Part shown: piece after piece, positions 54,838-61,992 of the stretch
How the letters are laid out: each line of letters opens with the position of its first letter
How positions within the stretch are numbered: position 1 is the stretch's first letter
Origin: Rhodococcus sp. UNC23MFCrub1.1
GTDB taxonomy: Bacteria; Actinomycetota; Actinomycetes; Mycobacteriales; Mycobacteriaceae
Direction: 5' to 3'
Length of the DNA: 64,000 bases
Assembly (NCBI RefSeq): GCF_000686025.1
Contig: NZ_JMLQ01000006.1
Location: forward strand, 124,001 to 188,000
Made by a program: the position numbers and the translations under genes
Notes under the pieces: model-generated
The model's database searches: none
What the model was told of the DNA's origin: nothing
Seen by the model: the letters and a program-made list of their open reading frames with translations, nothing else

Positions 54838-55385
54838 AGCGGACCACGGTGTTCTTCGACCGCCTCGGTGTCCTGATCATCGGACTCGCGCTCGTGGCCG
54901 TCGGCGGTGGCGCCGCACTGTGGCAGCGCGATCGACTCCCGTTCGAACTCACCGAGGTCGACGCGTCGGTGGTGACCGACGCGCAGGACCAGCAGTGGTG
55001 GCCGTGGGCTCTCCTCGGCGCCGGAGTGCTGATCGCGCTGCTCGTGGTGTTCTCACTGGTGCGAAGGCTGCCGTCCTCAGCGGGGCGCACCCTGTCGCTG
55101 CCGGTCACCGGCGATCCCGACGGCCGCGTGACCGTCGATCTGCGATCGGTCGCTCACAGGGCGGCCGACACCGCCCGCGAGGTCGACGGGGTGAAGTCCG
55201 CGCGTGCGCGTCTGCGTCACGAGCGGTCCGACGGTCGCCGTGTCCCGGTGATCACCGTGGTGGTGCGGGCCGAGGAGTCCGCATCGCTGCGCACCGTGGC
55301 GGAGAAGTTGACGGACGTGCGCAGCGCGGTCGCGTCGGTCGTCGGCGACGGTGCCGTCGGCGTTCGGGTACTGCTCTCGGCCTGA
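54834..55385 (+). CDS. amaP: AmaP-like alkaline-shock membrane anchor protein
   Basis: 183 residues: membrane helix 1 (about 10-30), an extracytoplasmic loop of about 30, helix 2 (about 58-78), then a cytosolic domain (about 90-183: VTVDLRSVAHRAADTAREVDGVKSARARLRH ... VITVVVRAEESASLRTVAEKLTDVRSAVASVVG), the AmaP topology. In Staphylococcus AmaP recruits Asp23 to the membrane. CAGGAGGCGAG gives a near-perfect Shine-Dalgarno before ATG 54834. Last gene of the operon; a small hairpin follows. Confidence 0.82.
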   Translation: MKRTTVFFDRLGVLIIGLALVAVGGGAALWQRDRLPFELTEVDASVVTDAQDQQWWPWALLGAGVLIALLVVFSLVRRLPSSAGRTLSLPVTGDPDGRVTVDLRSVAHRAADTAREVDGVKSARARLRHERSDGRRVPVITVVVRAEESASLRTVAEKLTDVRSAVASVVGDGAVGVRVLLSA

Positions 55386-55387
55386 CC

Positions 55388-55407
55388 CTCGCGGCTCAGA
55401 GCGCGAG
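55388..55407. terminator. Weak bidirectional hairpin between amaP and DUF1304 gene
   Basis: CTCGCG / CGCGAG arms of 6 bp with an 8-nt loop, located across the 10-nt gap and the stop of the convergent gene. Confidence 0.35.
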
Positions 55408-55776
55408 TGCGGTGGCCACGACGGCCAGTCCTGCCGGGACGATCTGCACGAGCGCGCCCTTCATCATCCGACGGTCGGTGCCGAGCAGAACACTGCCGGC
55501 GCCGACCATCGATCCCGCGGACACGAAGACCAGGACGGCGCCGACGGTGTGATTCCCCGCCGCCAGGTTCACCGCGCCGACCGCGGCACCCACCGCGAGG
55601 AACAGGTTGTAGAAGCCCTGGTTGAAGGCCCACCGCTCGACGACGTCGACGTGGGAGTCCTCCCGCACGCCGAAGACGTGACGGCCCTTGGTGCGGAAGA
55701 CCAAGGACTCCAGAACGAAGATGTACACGTGGAGCGCGGCGGCGAGAGCGGCCAGAACAGCAGCGACGGCGGTCAT
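55396..55776 (-). CDS. DUF1304 family membrane protein
   Basis: 126 residues with four membrane helices. LHVYIFVLESLVFRTKGRHVFGV and ERWAFNQGFYNLFLAVGA are the DUF1304 signature; the function is unknown. ATG 55776 is used; the open frame continues upstream into sequence without a match. A CATACT hexamer stands 7 nt upstream. Convergent with the Asp23 operon. Confidence 0.85.
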   Translation of the reverse strand: MTAVAAVLAALAAALHVYIFVLESLVFRTKGRHVFGVREDSHVDVVERWAFNQGFYNLFLAVGAAVGAVNLAAGNHTVGAVLVFVSAGSMVGAGSVLLGTDRRMMKGALVQIVPAGLAVVATALAL

Positions 55777-55981
55777 GCCGGTCAGTATGCGCCGCACCTG
55801 CCACACGGCACGGGGCCAGCACCAGTTGTGTTTTCTCACGAAGTTGTCACAGGAGCCCCGGGACCCTCGTCCGGCGCGTACGCTTCGGCCCACGGACGAG
55901 ATGGTGTATCGCTCCACGATCCCGCTTCGTTACACACAGATTCGGCGTCGTGTCGACGCCCCTCGTGTCGGGGAGAACCAC

Positions 55982-56311
55982 ATGCACGACCTTCTGGCGC
56001 ACCGCTCACACGCGGTCAACACCGGCCACACCGAGATGATCCGCGCGGTCTTCTGCGACGAGTTCGAGATCGGCGTGGACCAGGACGTCCTGACCACCAT
56101 CTCGTGCGGCGACATCGGGCAGTGGGTGTCCGATCTGCGGTTCACCGGCCTGTTCCTGCCGGGTGAGATCGAGGCCATCGAGCGCCAGTGGAACACCGAC
56201 CCCGCAGGTCTGGTCGCCGCGCTCATGGGCGGCATCGACGAGGTCGGGCGGCGCCGCTCGGCGCATCAGGCTCCGCAGGTCGACGTGGTCGCCCAGCGCT
56301 TCGTCGGCTGA
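55982..56311 (+). CDS. Conserved small hypothetical protein
   Basis: 109 residues, acidic, no membrane segment. HRSHAVNTGHTEMIRAVFCDEFEIGVDQDVLTTISCGDIGQWVSDLRFTGLFLPGEIEAIERQW has no family that I recognise. ATG 55982 follows CGGGGAGAACC and is preferred over an earlier in-frame ATG that lacks a site. The 205-nt upstream gap shows no promoter I would defend. Codon use is like the neighbours, so it is probably real. Confidence 0.6.
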   Translation: MHDLLAHRSHAVNTGHTEMIRAVFCDEFEIGVDQDVLTTISCGDIGQWVSDLRFTGLFLPGEIEAIERQWNTDPAGLVAALMGGIDEVGRRRSAHQAPQVDVVAQRFVG

Positions 56312-56336
56312 CCCGGCTCGCCGGGCCGCGCGTCCG

Positions 56337-56747
56337 TCAGCGGTTCTTCGGGGGCCTGTTGGTCTGCGCCCGGCGCGCCTCTTCCTTCTCCTTCACGCGG
56401 ACGGCCTCGCGCTGCACCTCCGCGTAGTTCTCGCGTTCGGCCTTCAGCCAGTCCGGTTCCTCGGCGGACAGCGCGTCGATCTCGGCCTGCGTCATCGAGT
56501 CGGACACGTCGTTGCGCGCCAGTGCGGTGTTGGTGACGCCGAGTTTGCGCGCCACGACGTCGCGGGGGAACGGCCCCGCCGTCCACAGATCGCTCAACCA
56601 CTGCGGCGGATTGTGGCGCAGAGCCTCGAGGTCGCCTCGCGTGATGGGCTGGGAGCGGAACTCCTCCGGCGCCGCCGGCAGGAAGATCCCGAGCTTGGCA
56701 GCAGCCGTCAGAGGCTTCATCGTCTGGGCGTTCAGGTCCTGGCTCAC
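56337..56747 (-). CDS. DUF5997 family protein
   Basis: 136 residues. MKPLTAAAKLGIFLPAAPEEFRSQPITRGDLEALRHNPPQWLSDLW ... RDVVARKLGVTNTALARNDVSDSMT is typical of DUF5997, which often stands beside a LysR-type regulator, as here. The C-terminus is a charged helix (LKAERENYAEVQREAVRVKEKEEARRAQ). GTG 56747 lies six bases after TACGCT; a Met nine codons later is an alternative. The function is unknown. Confidence 0.8.
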   Translation of the reverse strand: MSQDLNAQTMKPLTAAAKLGIFLPAAPEEFRSQPITRGDLEALRHNPPQWLSDLWTAGPFPRDVVARKLGVTNTALARNDVSDSMTQAEIDALSAEEPDWLKAERENYAEVQREAVRVKEKEEARRAQTNRPPKNR

Positions 56748-56753
56748 CGCGCC

Positions 56754-56759
56754 AGCGTA
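56754..56759 (-). promoter_or_regulatory. -10 hexamer of the DUF5997 gene
   Basis: TACGCT on the minus strand, six bases before GTG 56747; the same hexamer and spacing as the divergent LysR promoter. Confidence 0.45.
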
Positions 56760-56779
56760 GCGCCCGCACGGCCGACCAC

Positions 56780-56838
56780 GGCCGAGCGCAGCGGGAAGTC
56801 GGCCGAGCGCAGCGGGAAGTCGGCCGAGCGCAGCGGGG
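56780..56838 (+). repeat. 21-bp tandem repeat between DUF5997 and lysR genes
   Basis: Nearly three copies of GGCCGAGCGCAGCGGGAAGTC in direct order. Two copies are identical; the third diverges after GGG. The 21-bp period is two helical turns, so sites would face the same side. It lies between two divergent -10 hexamers. Confidence 0.85.
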
Positions 56839-56840
56839 AC

Positions 56841-56846
56841 TACGCT
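56841..56846 (+). promoter_or_regulatory. -10 hexamer of the lysR-type gene
   Basis: TACGCT, six bases before GTG 56853, directly after the 21-bp repeats. Confidence 0.45.
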
Positions 56847-56852
56847 GGCCCG

Positions 56853-57779
56853 GTGAACGATGCGACCGTCCTGCGCTGGTACATCGAGGTCGCCGAGACG
56901 CTCGCGTTCGGGCGCGCGGCGAAGGCGCTGAACATCTCCCGGCTCCGACTGAGTGCCGCGGTCAAGGAACTCCAGGACGAGGTCGGCGAACCCCTGTTCG
57001 TTCCGGGCGACGGGCCCACCGAACTCACCGAGGCCGGACGGGCTCTGCTCGACCGGGCCCGCGACATCGTGGCGGAGGACGATCGCCGCCGCGCCGAGGA
57101 GGCTGCGGCAGCGCCGGCGCGGCCGACGCTGCGGGTCGGTTTCGTTCCGGGAGTGACGGTCACGAAATGGACCCGGATCTGGGCGGATCGCCACCCCGGC
57201 ACCGACCTGCAGACGGTCGTCGTCGAGGAGTCGGACCAGCTCGACGCGCTGCGGACGGGTGTGGTCGACATGTGCTTCGTGCGGGAGCCCGCCGAACGGG
57301 AGGGGCTGCACTGCGTCCCGCTGTACTCCGAGGTCGCCGTCGTGGTGGTGCCCAAGGACCATCCGGCCGCGGCCTACGACGCCGTCACGCTCGGTGATCT
57401 CGAGGGCGAGTCGCTGCAGGACGGCTCCGACCGATCCGAGGCGTCGCTGCCGACGACGCTCGAGATGGTGGCCGCCGGTGTCGGCCCGGTGCTCGTGCCG
57501 CACTCGTTGGCCCGACTGCACAGTCGCAAGGACCTGCTCTACCGGCCCGTCACCGACGCGGACCCCACCCGGATCTTCCTGGCCTGGCCCACATCGGTCG
57601 CCGCACCCGAGGAGGGAACACTCGACCTGCCGCAGGAGTTCCTGGGGGTGGTGCGCGGACGGGCCGCGCACAGCTCGCGTACCGAGTCCGAACGCGGGAC
57701 ACCGCCGAGGAAGAAGAAGAAGGCAGCTGCTCCGGGGCCGGCCGCCAAGCGAAGTCAGGTGCCCCGCCGACGACGCTGA
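56853..57779 (+). CDS. LysR family transcriptional regulator
   Basis: 308 residues. The HTH lies at about 1-60 (LRWYIEVAETLAFGRAAKALNISRLRLSAAVKELQDEVGEPLF) and the effector-binding fold at about 90-270 (LRVGFVPGVTVTKWTRIW, VDMCFVREP, VAVVVVPKDHP). The C-terminal tail is unusual: about 40 basic residues (GTPPRKKKKAAAPGP ... RRRR), a possible non-specific nucleic-acid contact. GTG 56853 has leaderless spacing after TACGCT. The 21-bp repeats and divergent DUF5997 gene form its likely regulatory target. Confidence 0.85.
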   Translation: MNDATVLRWYIEVAETLAFGRAAKALNISRLRLSAAVKELQDEVGEPLFVPGDGPTELTEAGRALLDRARDIVAEDDRRRAEEAAAAPARPTLRVGFVPGVTVTKWTRIWADRHPGTDLQTVVVEESDQLDALRTGVVDMCFVREPAEREGLHCVPLYSEVAVVVVPKDHPAAAYDAVTLGDLEGESLQDGSDRSEASLPTTLEMVAAGVGPVLVPHSLARLHSRKDLLYRPVTDADPTRIFLAWPTSVAAPEEGTLDLPQEFLGVVRGRAAHSSRTESERGTPPRKKKKAAAPGPAAKRSQVPRRRR

Positions 57780-57781
57780 CA

Positions 57782-57787
57782 TACTGT
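57782..57787 (+). promoter_or_regulatory. -10 hexamer of the redox signalling operon
   Basis: TACTGT; the start of transcription would be near 57794, giving a leader of about 25 nt with GGAAAGG before GTG 57818. Confidence 0.4.
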
Positions 57788-57817
57788 CGCCGTCGTGACG
57801 AGTGGAAAGGCGGGTTC

Positions 57818-59509
57818 GTGAGCGACCCAGCTCCCCGAAGTTCGGCCGGCGCGAGCAAGCCGGCCATCCTCACCGTGGACGACGATCCCGGGGTGTCCCG
57901 CGCCGTCGCCCGCGATCTGCGGCGCAAGTACGGCGAGAAGTACCGCATCATCCGGGCGGAGTCCGGCGAGTCCGCCCTGGAGGCGTTGCGAGAGATCGCG
58001 TTGCGCGGTGACCAGGTCGCGGTATTGCTCGCGGACTACCGCATGCCGTCGATGAGCGGTCTCGAGTTCCTCGAGCAGGCCATGGACATCTTCCCGTTCG
58101 CGCGCCGCGTGCTCCTCACGGCGTACGCGGACACCGACGCCGCCATCGAGGCGATCAATGTCGTCGACCTCGACTACTACCTGCTCAAGCCGTGGGATCC
58201 GCCGGAGGAGAAGCTGTACCCGGTGGTGGACACGCTGCTCGACGCGTGGCACGCCGCCGACATCCGGCCCATCCTGGAGACCAAGATCATCGCGGGTCGG
58301 TGGGCGTCTCGATCGTCGGAGATGCGCGAGTTCCTCGCCCGCAACAGGCTGCCGTACCGGTGGTTCCTCGCGGACGAGCCCGAGGGAGCGCGTCTGTTGG
58401 CGGCGGCGGGTCACGACGATCGCACGCTGCCGGTGGTGGTGTGCGCGGACGGGTCGTGTCTGCTCGACCCCACCGACACCGAGTTGGCCGAGTACTTCGG
58501 TCTGGGCACCACGCCGACGGAGGACTTCTACGACCTCGTCGTCGTGGGCGGCGGGCCCGCCGGCCTGGGCGCGGCCGTCTACGGCGCGTCCGAGGGTCTC
58601 CGGACGGTCCTCGTCGAGCGCACCGCGACGGGTGGGCAGGCGGGCCAGAGCTCGCGCATCGAGAACTACCTCGGTTTCCCGGACGGGGTGTCCGGCGCAC
58701 AGCTGGCCGAGCGTGCACGTCGGCAGGCCGAGAAGTTCGGCGCCGAACTCGTCACCACCCGCGAGGTCGCGGGTGTCGAGGTCGACGGGCCGGCGCGCGT
58801 GGTGCGTCTGACCGACGGCAGTGCGATCGCCGCGCACTCGATCATCCTCGCCACGGGTGTCTCCTACCGCCGGCATCCGGCGCCGGGGGTCGACGAGTTC
58901 GCCGGTCGCGGCGTCTTCTACGGCTCCGCGGTCACCGAGGCGGTCGGCTGTACCGATCAGGACGTGTACATCGTGGGCGGCGCGAACTCCGCCGGTCAGG
59001 CAGCGATGTACCTGTCCAAGTGGGCGCGGTCGGTGACCATCGTGGTGCGCGCCGAGTCGCTGGAAGCCTCCATGTCGTACTACCTCGTGCAGCAGATCGA
59101 GAAGAACCCCGTCATCTCCGTCCGCCCCTGCACCGAGGTGACCGCCGCGCACGGCGACGGCCACCTCGAACAGATCACCCTGCGCGACAAGGTCTCCGGC
59201 GACGAGGAGACCGTCGACACGGGCTACCTGTTCCTCTTCATCGGGGCGGCGCCGCGGACCGAGTGGCTGGACGGCGTGGTGGTGCGCGACCGCCACGGCT
59301 TCGTCGTCTCGGGTCAGGACCTCACGGTCGACGGGGCCCGCCCGCCGGGCTGGTCGGTCGACCGCGCACCGCACCATCTCGAGACCAGCGTGCCCGGCAT
59401 CTTCGCGGCGGGCGACGTGCGCGCGGACTCCGCCAAGCGCGTCGCGTCGGCCGTCGGTGAGGGTGCGATGGCCGTCATGCTCGTCCACCGCTATCTCGCC
59501 CAACCCTGA
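57818..59509 (+). CDS. Receiver domain fused to thioredoxin-reductase-like FAD oxidoreductase
   Basis: 563 residues, cytosolic. REC domain at about 15-140 with acidic pair D21-D22, phosphoacceptor D73 (LLADYRMP), T101 and K124. A thioredoxin/glutaredoxin-like segment follows (about 150-232) with no CxxC. Then a TrxR-like reductase: FAD loop GGGPAG (244-249), ATGVSYR and a second NAD(P)H loop VGGANSAGQAA (386-396). The dithiol CxxC of true TrxR is missing: the region reads RGVFYGSAVTEAVGC, leaving Cys378 alone. It is probably a phosphorylation-controlled redox sensor or enzyme. GTG 57818 follows GGAAAGG. Operon with the kinase and UBP genes. Confidence 0.9.
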   Translation: MSDPAPRSSAGASKPAILTVDDDPGVSRAVARDLRRKYGEKYRIIRAESGESALEALREIALRGDQVAVLLADYRMPSMSGLEFLEQAMDIFPFARRVLLTAYADTDAAIEAINVVDLDYYLLKPWDPPEEKLYPVVDTLLDAWHAADIRPILETKIIAGRWASRSSEMREFLARNRLPYRWFLADEPEGARLLAAAGHDDRTLPVVVCADGSCLLDPTDTELAEYFGLGTTPTEDFYDLVVVGGGPAGLGAAVYGASEGLRTVLVERTATGGQAGQSSRIENYLGFPDGVSGAQLAERARRQAEKFGAELVTTREVAGVEVDGPARVVRLTDGSAIAAHSIILATGVSYRRHPAPGVDEFAGRGVFYGSAVTEAVGCTDQDVYIVGGANSAGQAAMYLSKWARSVTIVVRAESLEASMSYYLVQQIEKNPVISVRPCTEVTAAHGDGHLEQITLRDKVSGDEETVDTGYLFLFIGAAPRTEWLDGVVVRDRHGFVVSGQDLTVDGARPPGWSVDRAPHHLETSVPGIFAAGDVRADSAKRVASAVGEGAMAVMLVHRYLAQP

Positions 59510-59540
59510 CCACCGCACGCGTCCCGGAAGCTGGATCATC

Positions 59541-60995
59541 ATGACCGAACTCGACTGCAGCACCGAGGAACTGAAGACGCTGTTCCTCTTCGAGTCGCTC
59601 GACGACGAGCAGCTCGAGCAACTGTGTGCCAACGGGCACGTGGAGATGATCGAGGCCGGTCCCGTGTTCGCGGAGGGCGACGACGCCACGTGCTTCTACG
59701 TGCTCCTCGACGGGGAACTGGTGCTGACCAAGATGTCCGGCGGCGAGAAGATCGAGGTGAACCGCACGTCGTCGCGGGGCGTCTACGCGGGTGCGTGGCA
59801 GGCGTACCTCGGGGACCGCGCCCCGCAGAAGTACATGTCGGGCATGGACGTGACGCGTCCGTCCCGGTTCTTCGTGCTCGACGCCGAGCGGTTCGGAGAC
59901 CTGGTTCGAGAGTGGTTCCCCATGGCGGTCCACATGCTCGAGGGACTGTTCTTCGGTCAGCAGAGCAGCAAGCAGGTCATCGACCAGCGGGAGCGGTTGC
60001 TGGCGCTGGGGTCGCTGTCGGCCGGTTTGACACATGAGCTGAACAACCCGGCCGCCGCGGCGGTCCGTGCGACGGCGGCGCTGCGGGACCGGGTGTCGCA
60101 CATGCGCCGCAAACTCGGCGTCATCGCGTCGGGCGTCTACGACACCGACTCCCTGACGGGTCTGATCCGCCTGCAGGACGAGGCTGCCGAACTGGTGGGC
60201 AAGGCGCCGGAGCTCACTCCCATGGAGGCCTCCGACCGGGAGGACGCGCTGGGGGAGTGGTTCGAGGACCACGGCATCTCCGACGGGTGGGACCTCGCCC
60301 CGACCTTCGTGCAGGCCGGCATCGAGGCCGACTGGCTCGAGCGCGTCGCCGCGGACACGGGGGCGGAGCTTCTCGAGAGCACGATCCGCTGGCTGAACTA
60401 CACCATCGAGACCGAACTGCTCATGAACGAGATCTCCGACTCCACCACACGGGTGTCGACGCTGGTCAACGCCGCGAAGCAGTACTCGCAGATGGACCGT
60501 GCGCCGTTCCAGAAGGTGGATCTGCGGGTCCTCCTCAAGAGCACCCTGGTGATGCTCGGCCGCAAGATCGGCGACGACATCACGGTGGTCAAGGACTTCG
60601 ACCCGGCGCTGCCTCCCGTCGCGGCGTACGCCGCGGAGCTCAACCAGGTGTGGACCAACCTCATCGACAACGCCGTACAGGCCATGGACGGCCGAGGAAC
60701 GCTCACTCTGCGGACCTCGCGGGAGAACGACACGGCCCTCATCGAGATCGGGGACACCGGCCCGGGCGTTCCCGAGGCGATCCGGTCCCGCATCTTCGAA
60801 CCGTTCTTCACCACCAAGCCCGTGGGCGAGGGCACCGGTCTGGGCCTCGACATCTCGTGGCGGATCGTGGTGAAGAAGCACGGCGGCGACCTACGGTTGC
60901 TGTCGGAGCCGGGAGACACCCGGTTCCAGGTACGGATACCGATCGACGGCCCGGCCGGGGCGCCGATGCCGACCGCAGAGGAGGAAGTCGGATGA
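59541..60995 (+). CDS. Soluble histidine kinase with N-terminal cNMP-binding-like domain
   Basis: 484 residues without membrane helices. An N-terminal CRP/cNMP-type beta-roll (about 12-135: LFLFESLDDEQLEQLCANGHVEMIEAG, FYVLLDGELVLTK) has no clear Arg-phosphate pocket, so the ligand is uncertain. The kinase core follows: phosphoacceptor His165 in LTHELNNPAAAAV, N box NQVWTNLIDNAVQAM, G1 EIGDTGPGVP, F box FEPFFTTK and G2 GEGTGLGLDIS. It is the natural partner of the receiver-TrxR protein, 31 nt upstream. It overlaps the UBP gene by 4 nt. Confidence 0.9.
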   Translation: MTELDCSTEELKTLFLFESLDDEQLEQLCANGHVEMIEAGPVFAEGDDATCFYVLLDGELVLTKMSGGEKIEVNRTSSRGVYAGAWQAYLGDRAPQKYMSGMDVTRPSRFFVLDAERFGDLVREWFPMAVHMLEGLFFGQQSSKQVIDQRERLLALGSLSAGLTHELNNPAAAAVRATAALRDRVSHMRRKLGVIASGVYDTDSLTGLIRLQDEAAELVGKAPELTPMEASDREDALGEWFEDHGISDGWDLAPTFVQAGIEADWLERVAADTGAELLESTIRWLNYTIETELLMNEISDSTTRVSTLVNAAKQYSQMDRAPFQKVDLRVLLKSTLVMLGRKIGDDITVVKDFDPALPPVAAYAAELNQVWTNLIDNAVQAMDGRGTLTLRTSRENDTALIEIGDTGPGVPEAIRSRIFEPFFTTKPVGEGTGLGLDISWRIVVKKHGGDLRLLSEPGDTRFQVRIPIDGPAGAPMPTAEEEVG

Positions 60996-61336
60996 GCACG
61001 AACGGAATCGACACCGCGGTACCGCCCAGCGGCACGGGCTGCGTGGAGTGCGACGCCACCGACGGGTGGTGGGTGCACCTGCGCCGGTGCGCTCAGTGCG
61101 GCCACGTCGGATGCTGTGACTCCTCACCGTCGCAGCACGCGAGTGCCCATGCCGCGACCAGCGGTCATCCCGTCGTGCAGTCGTTCGAACCCGGGGAGAC
61201 GTGGTTCTGGAACTACGTCACCGAGGAGGGCTTCGACGGTCCCGAACTCAGTGCGCCACAGCATCATCCGATGGACCAGACGGTGCCCGGACCGTCGTCT
61301 CGGGTCCCCTGGGACTGGCAGCGTCACGTCCGCTGA
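60992..61336 (+). CDS. UBP-type zinc finger protein
   Basis: 114 residues. The zinc-finger UBP fold is clear: C17-x2-C20, C33-x2-C36 (CAQCGHVGCC), Cys41/Cys42 and His49, His53, His59, followed by FEPGETWFWNYV. In eukaryotes this fold binds the free Gly-Gly end of ubiquitin. Bacteria that carry it lack ubiquitin, so its ligand here is unknown. ATG 60992 overlaps the kinase stop. Its place in a phosphorelay operon suggests a regulatory adaptor or redox/zinc sensor. Confidence 0.88.
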   Translation: MSTNGIDTAVPPSGTGCVECDATDGWWVHLRRCAQCGHVGCCDSSPSQHASAHAATSGHPVVQSFEPGETWFWNYVTEEGFDGPELSAPQHHPMDQTVPGPSSRVPWDWQRHVR

Positions 61337-61388
61337 ACCCAACATCGAATCGTTATGGAGTTACCCGCCGGTAGGGACGAGCGGGCGG

Positions 61389-61394
61389 TAAGGT
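61389..61394 (+). promoter_or_regulatory. -10 hexamer of the secreted-protein gene
   Basis: TAAGGT; transcription would begin near 61401, at a small palindrome TGCAT-N6-ATGCA (61401-61416), with AGGAG before GTG 61445. Confidence 0.35.
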
Positions 61395-61444
61395 CTGCGG
61401 TGCATTGCACGATGCATTCTCTCGCACAGCCTCAGGAGCCGTCC

Positions 61445-61987
61445 GTGTCGTTCATCCCCACCTCGTCCTTCTTCTCCAACGCCACGCGCTCGGATCGAAG
61501 TTCCTCTCGTGCAACGCGATTCGGTGCAGCAGTCGCGGTCGGCGCCACCATCGCCGCAGGGGCGATCCTCGGTACCGGGGTGGCGTCCGCGGCTCCGGTC
61601 ACCTGCGTGTCCCCGCCCGCGGCCAACGACATCCAGGTGAGCGACACGGCCAGCTGCGGAGCCAAGGCCACCGGCGCCGGCGTCGCCACGTCGTCGGCGT
61701 CCGAGAGCGGTACCGCGGTCAGCGTCGCCGACGGCGGGCGCTCGACGTCGAACGCCACCGGCTTCGGCACCGCGCTGAGTGCCGTTCTGGGAGCGGGTAC
61801 CTCGTACTCGTACTCCCTCGGTGGTGGCATCTCGCAGTCCTTCGCCACGAACGGAGCCACCTCCGTCGCCATCGCCGGGTACGGCGGCGGCGCGACGGCC
61901 AGCACGGTCACGGGCGTGAACTGCGCCGGTCTCAACTCCTTCGCTCTCGACCTCTCCACCGGGCGGTCCTGCATCGCCGGTCTGTAA
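61445..61987 (+). CDS. Secreted Gly/Ser/Thr-rich protein (DUF6764-like)
   Basis: 180 residues. A signal peptide (about 20-52: RFGAAVAVGATIAAGAILGTGVASA-AP, cleavage AxA) exports it. The mature part is small-residue-rich with alternating Ser/Thr/Gly stretches (ASESGTAVSVADGGRSTSNATGFG), likely beta-solenoid-like or extended, and four cysteines that may form two bridges (about 58, 72, 160, 176). The function is unknown. GTG 61445 follows AGGAG; an earlier ATG at 61412 lacks a site. Confidence 0.72.
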   Translation: MSFIPTSSFFSNATRSDRSSSRATRFGAAVAVGATIAAGAILGTGVASAAPVTCVSPPAANDIQVSDTASCGAKATGAGVATSSASESGTAVSVADGGRSTSNATGFGTALSAVLGAGTSYSYSLGGGISQSFATNGATSVAIAGYGGGATASTVTGVNCAGLNSFALDLSTGRSCIAGL

Positions 61988-61992
61988 CCGTC

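Noticed and set aside
59541-60995. Treating the kinase N-terminal domain as a proven cAMP receptor
   Set aside because: The beta-roll is recognisable but the phosphate-binding Arg cassette is not evident.
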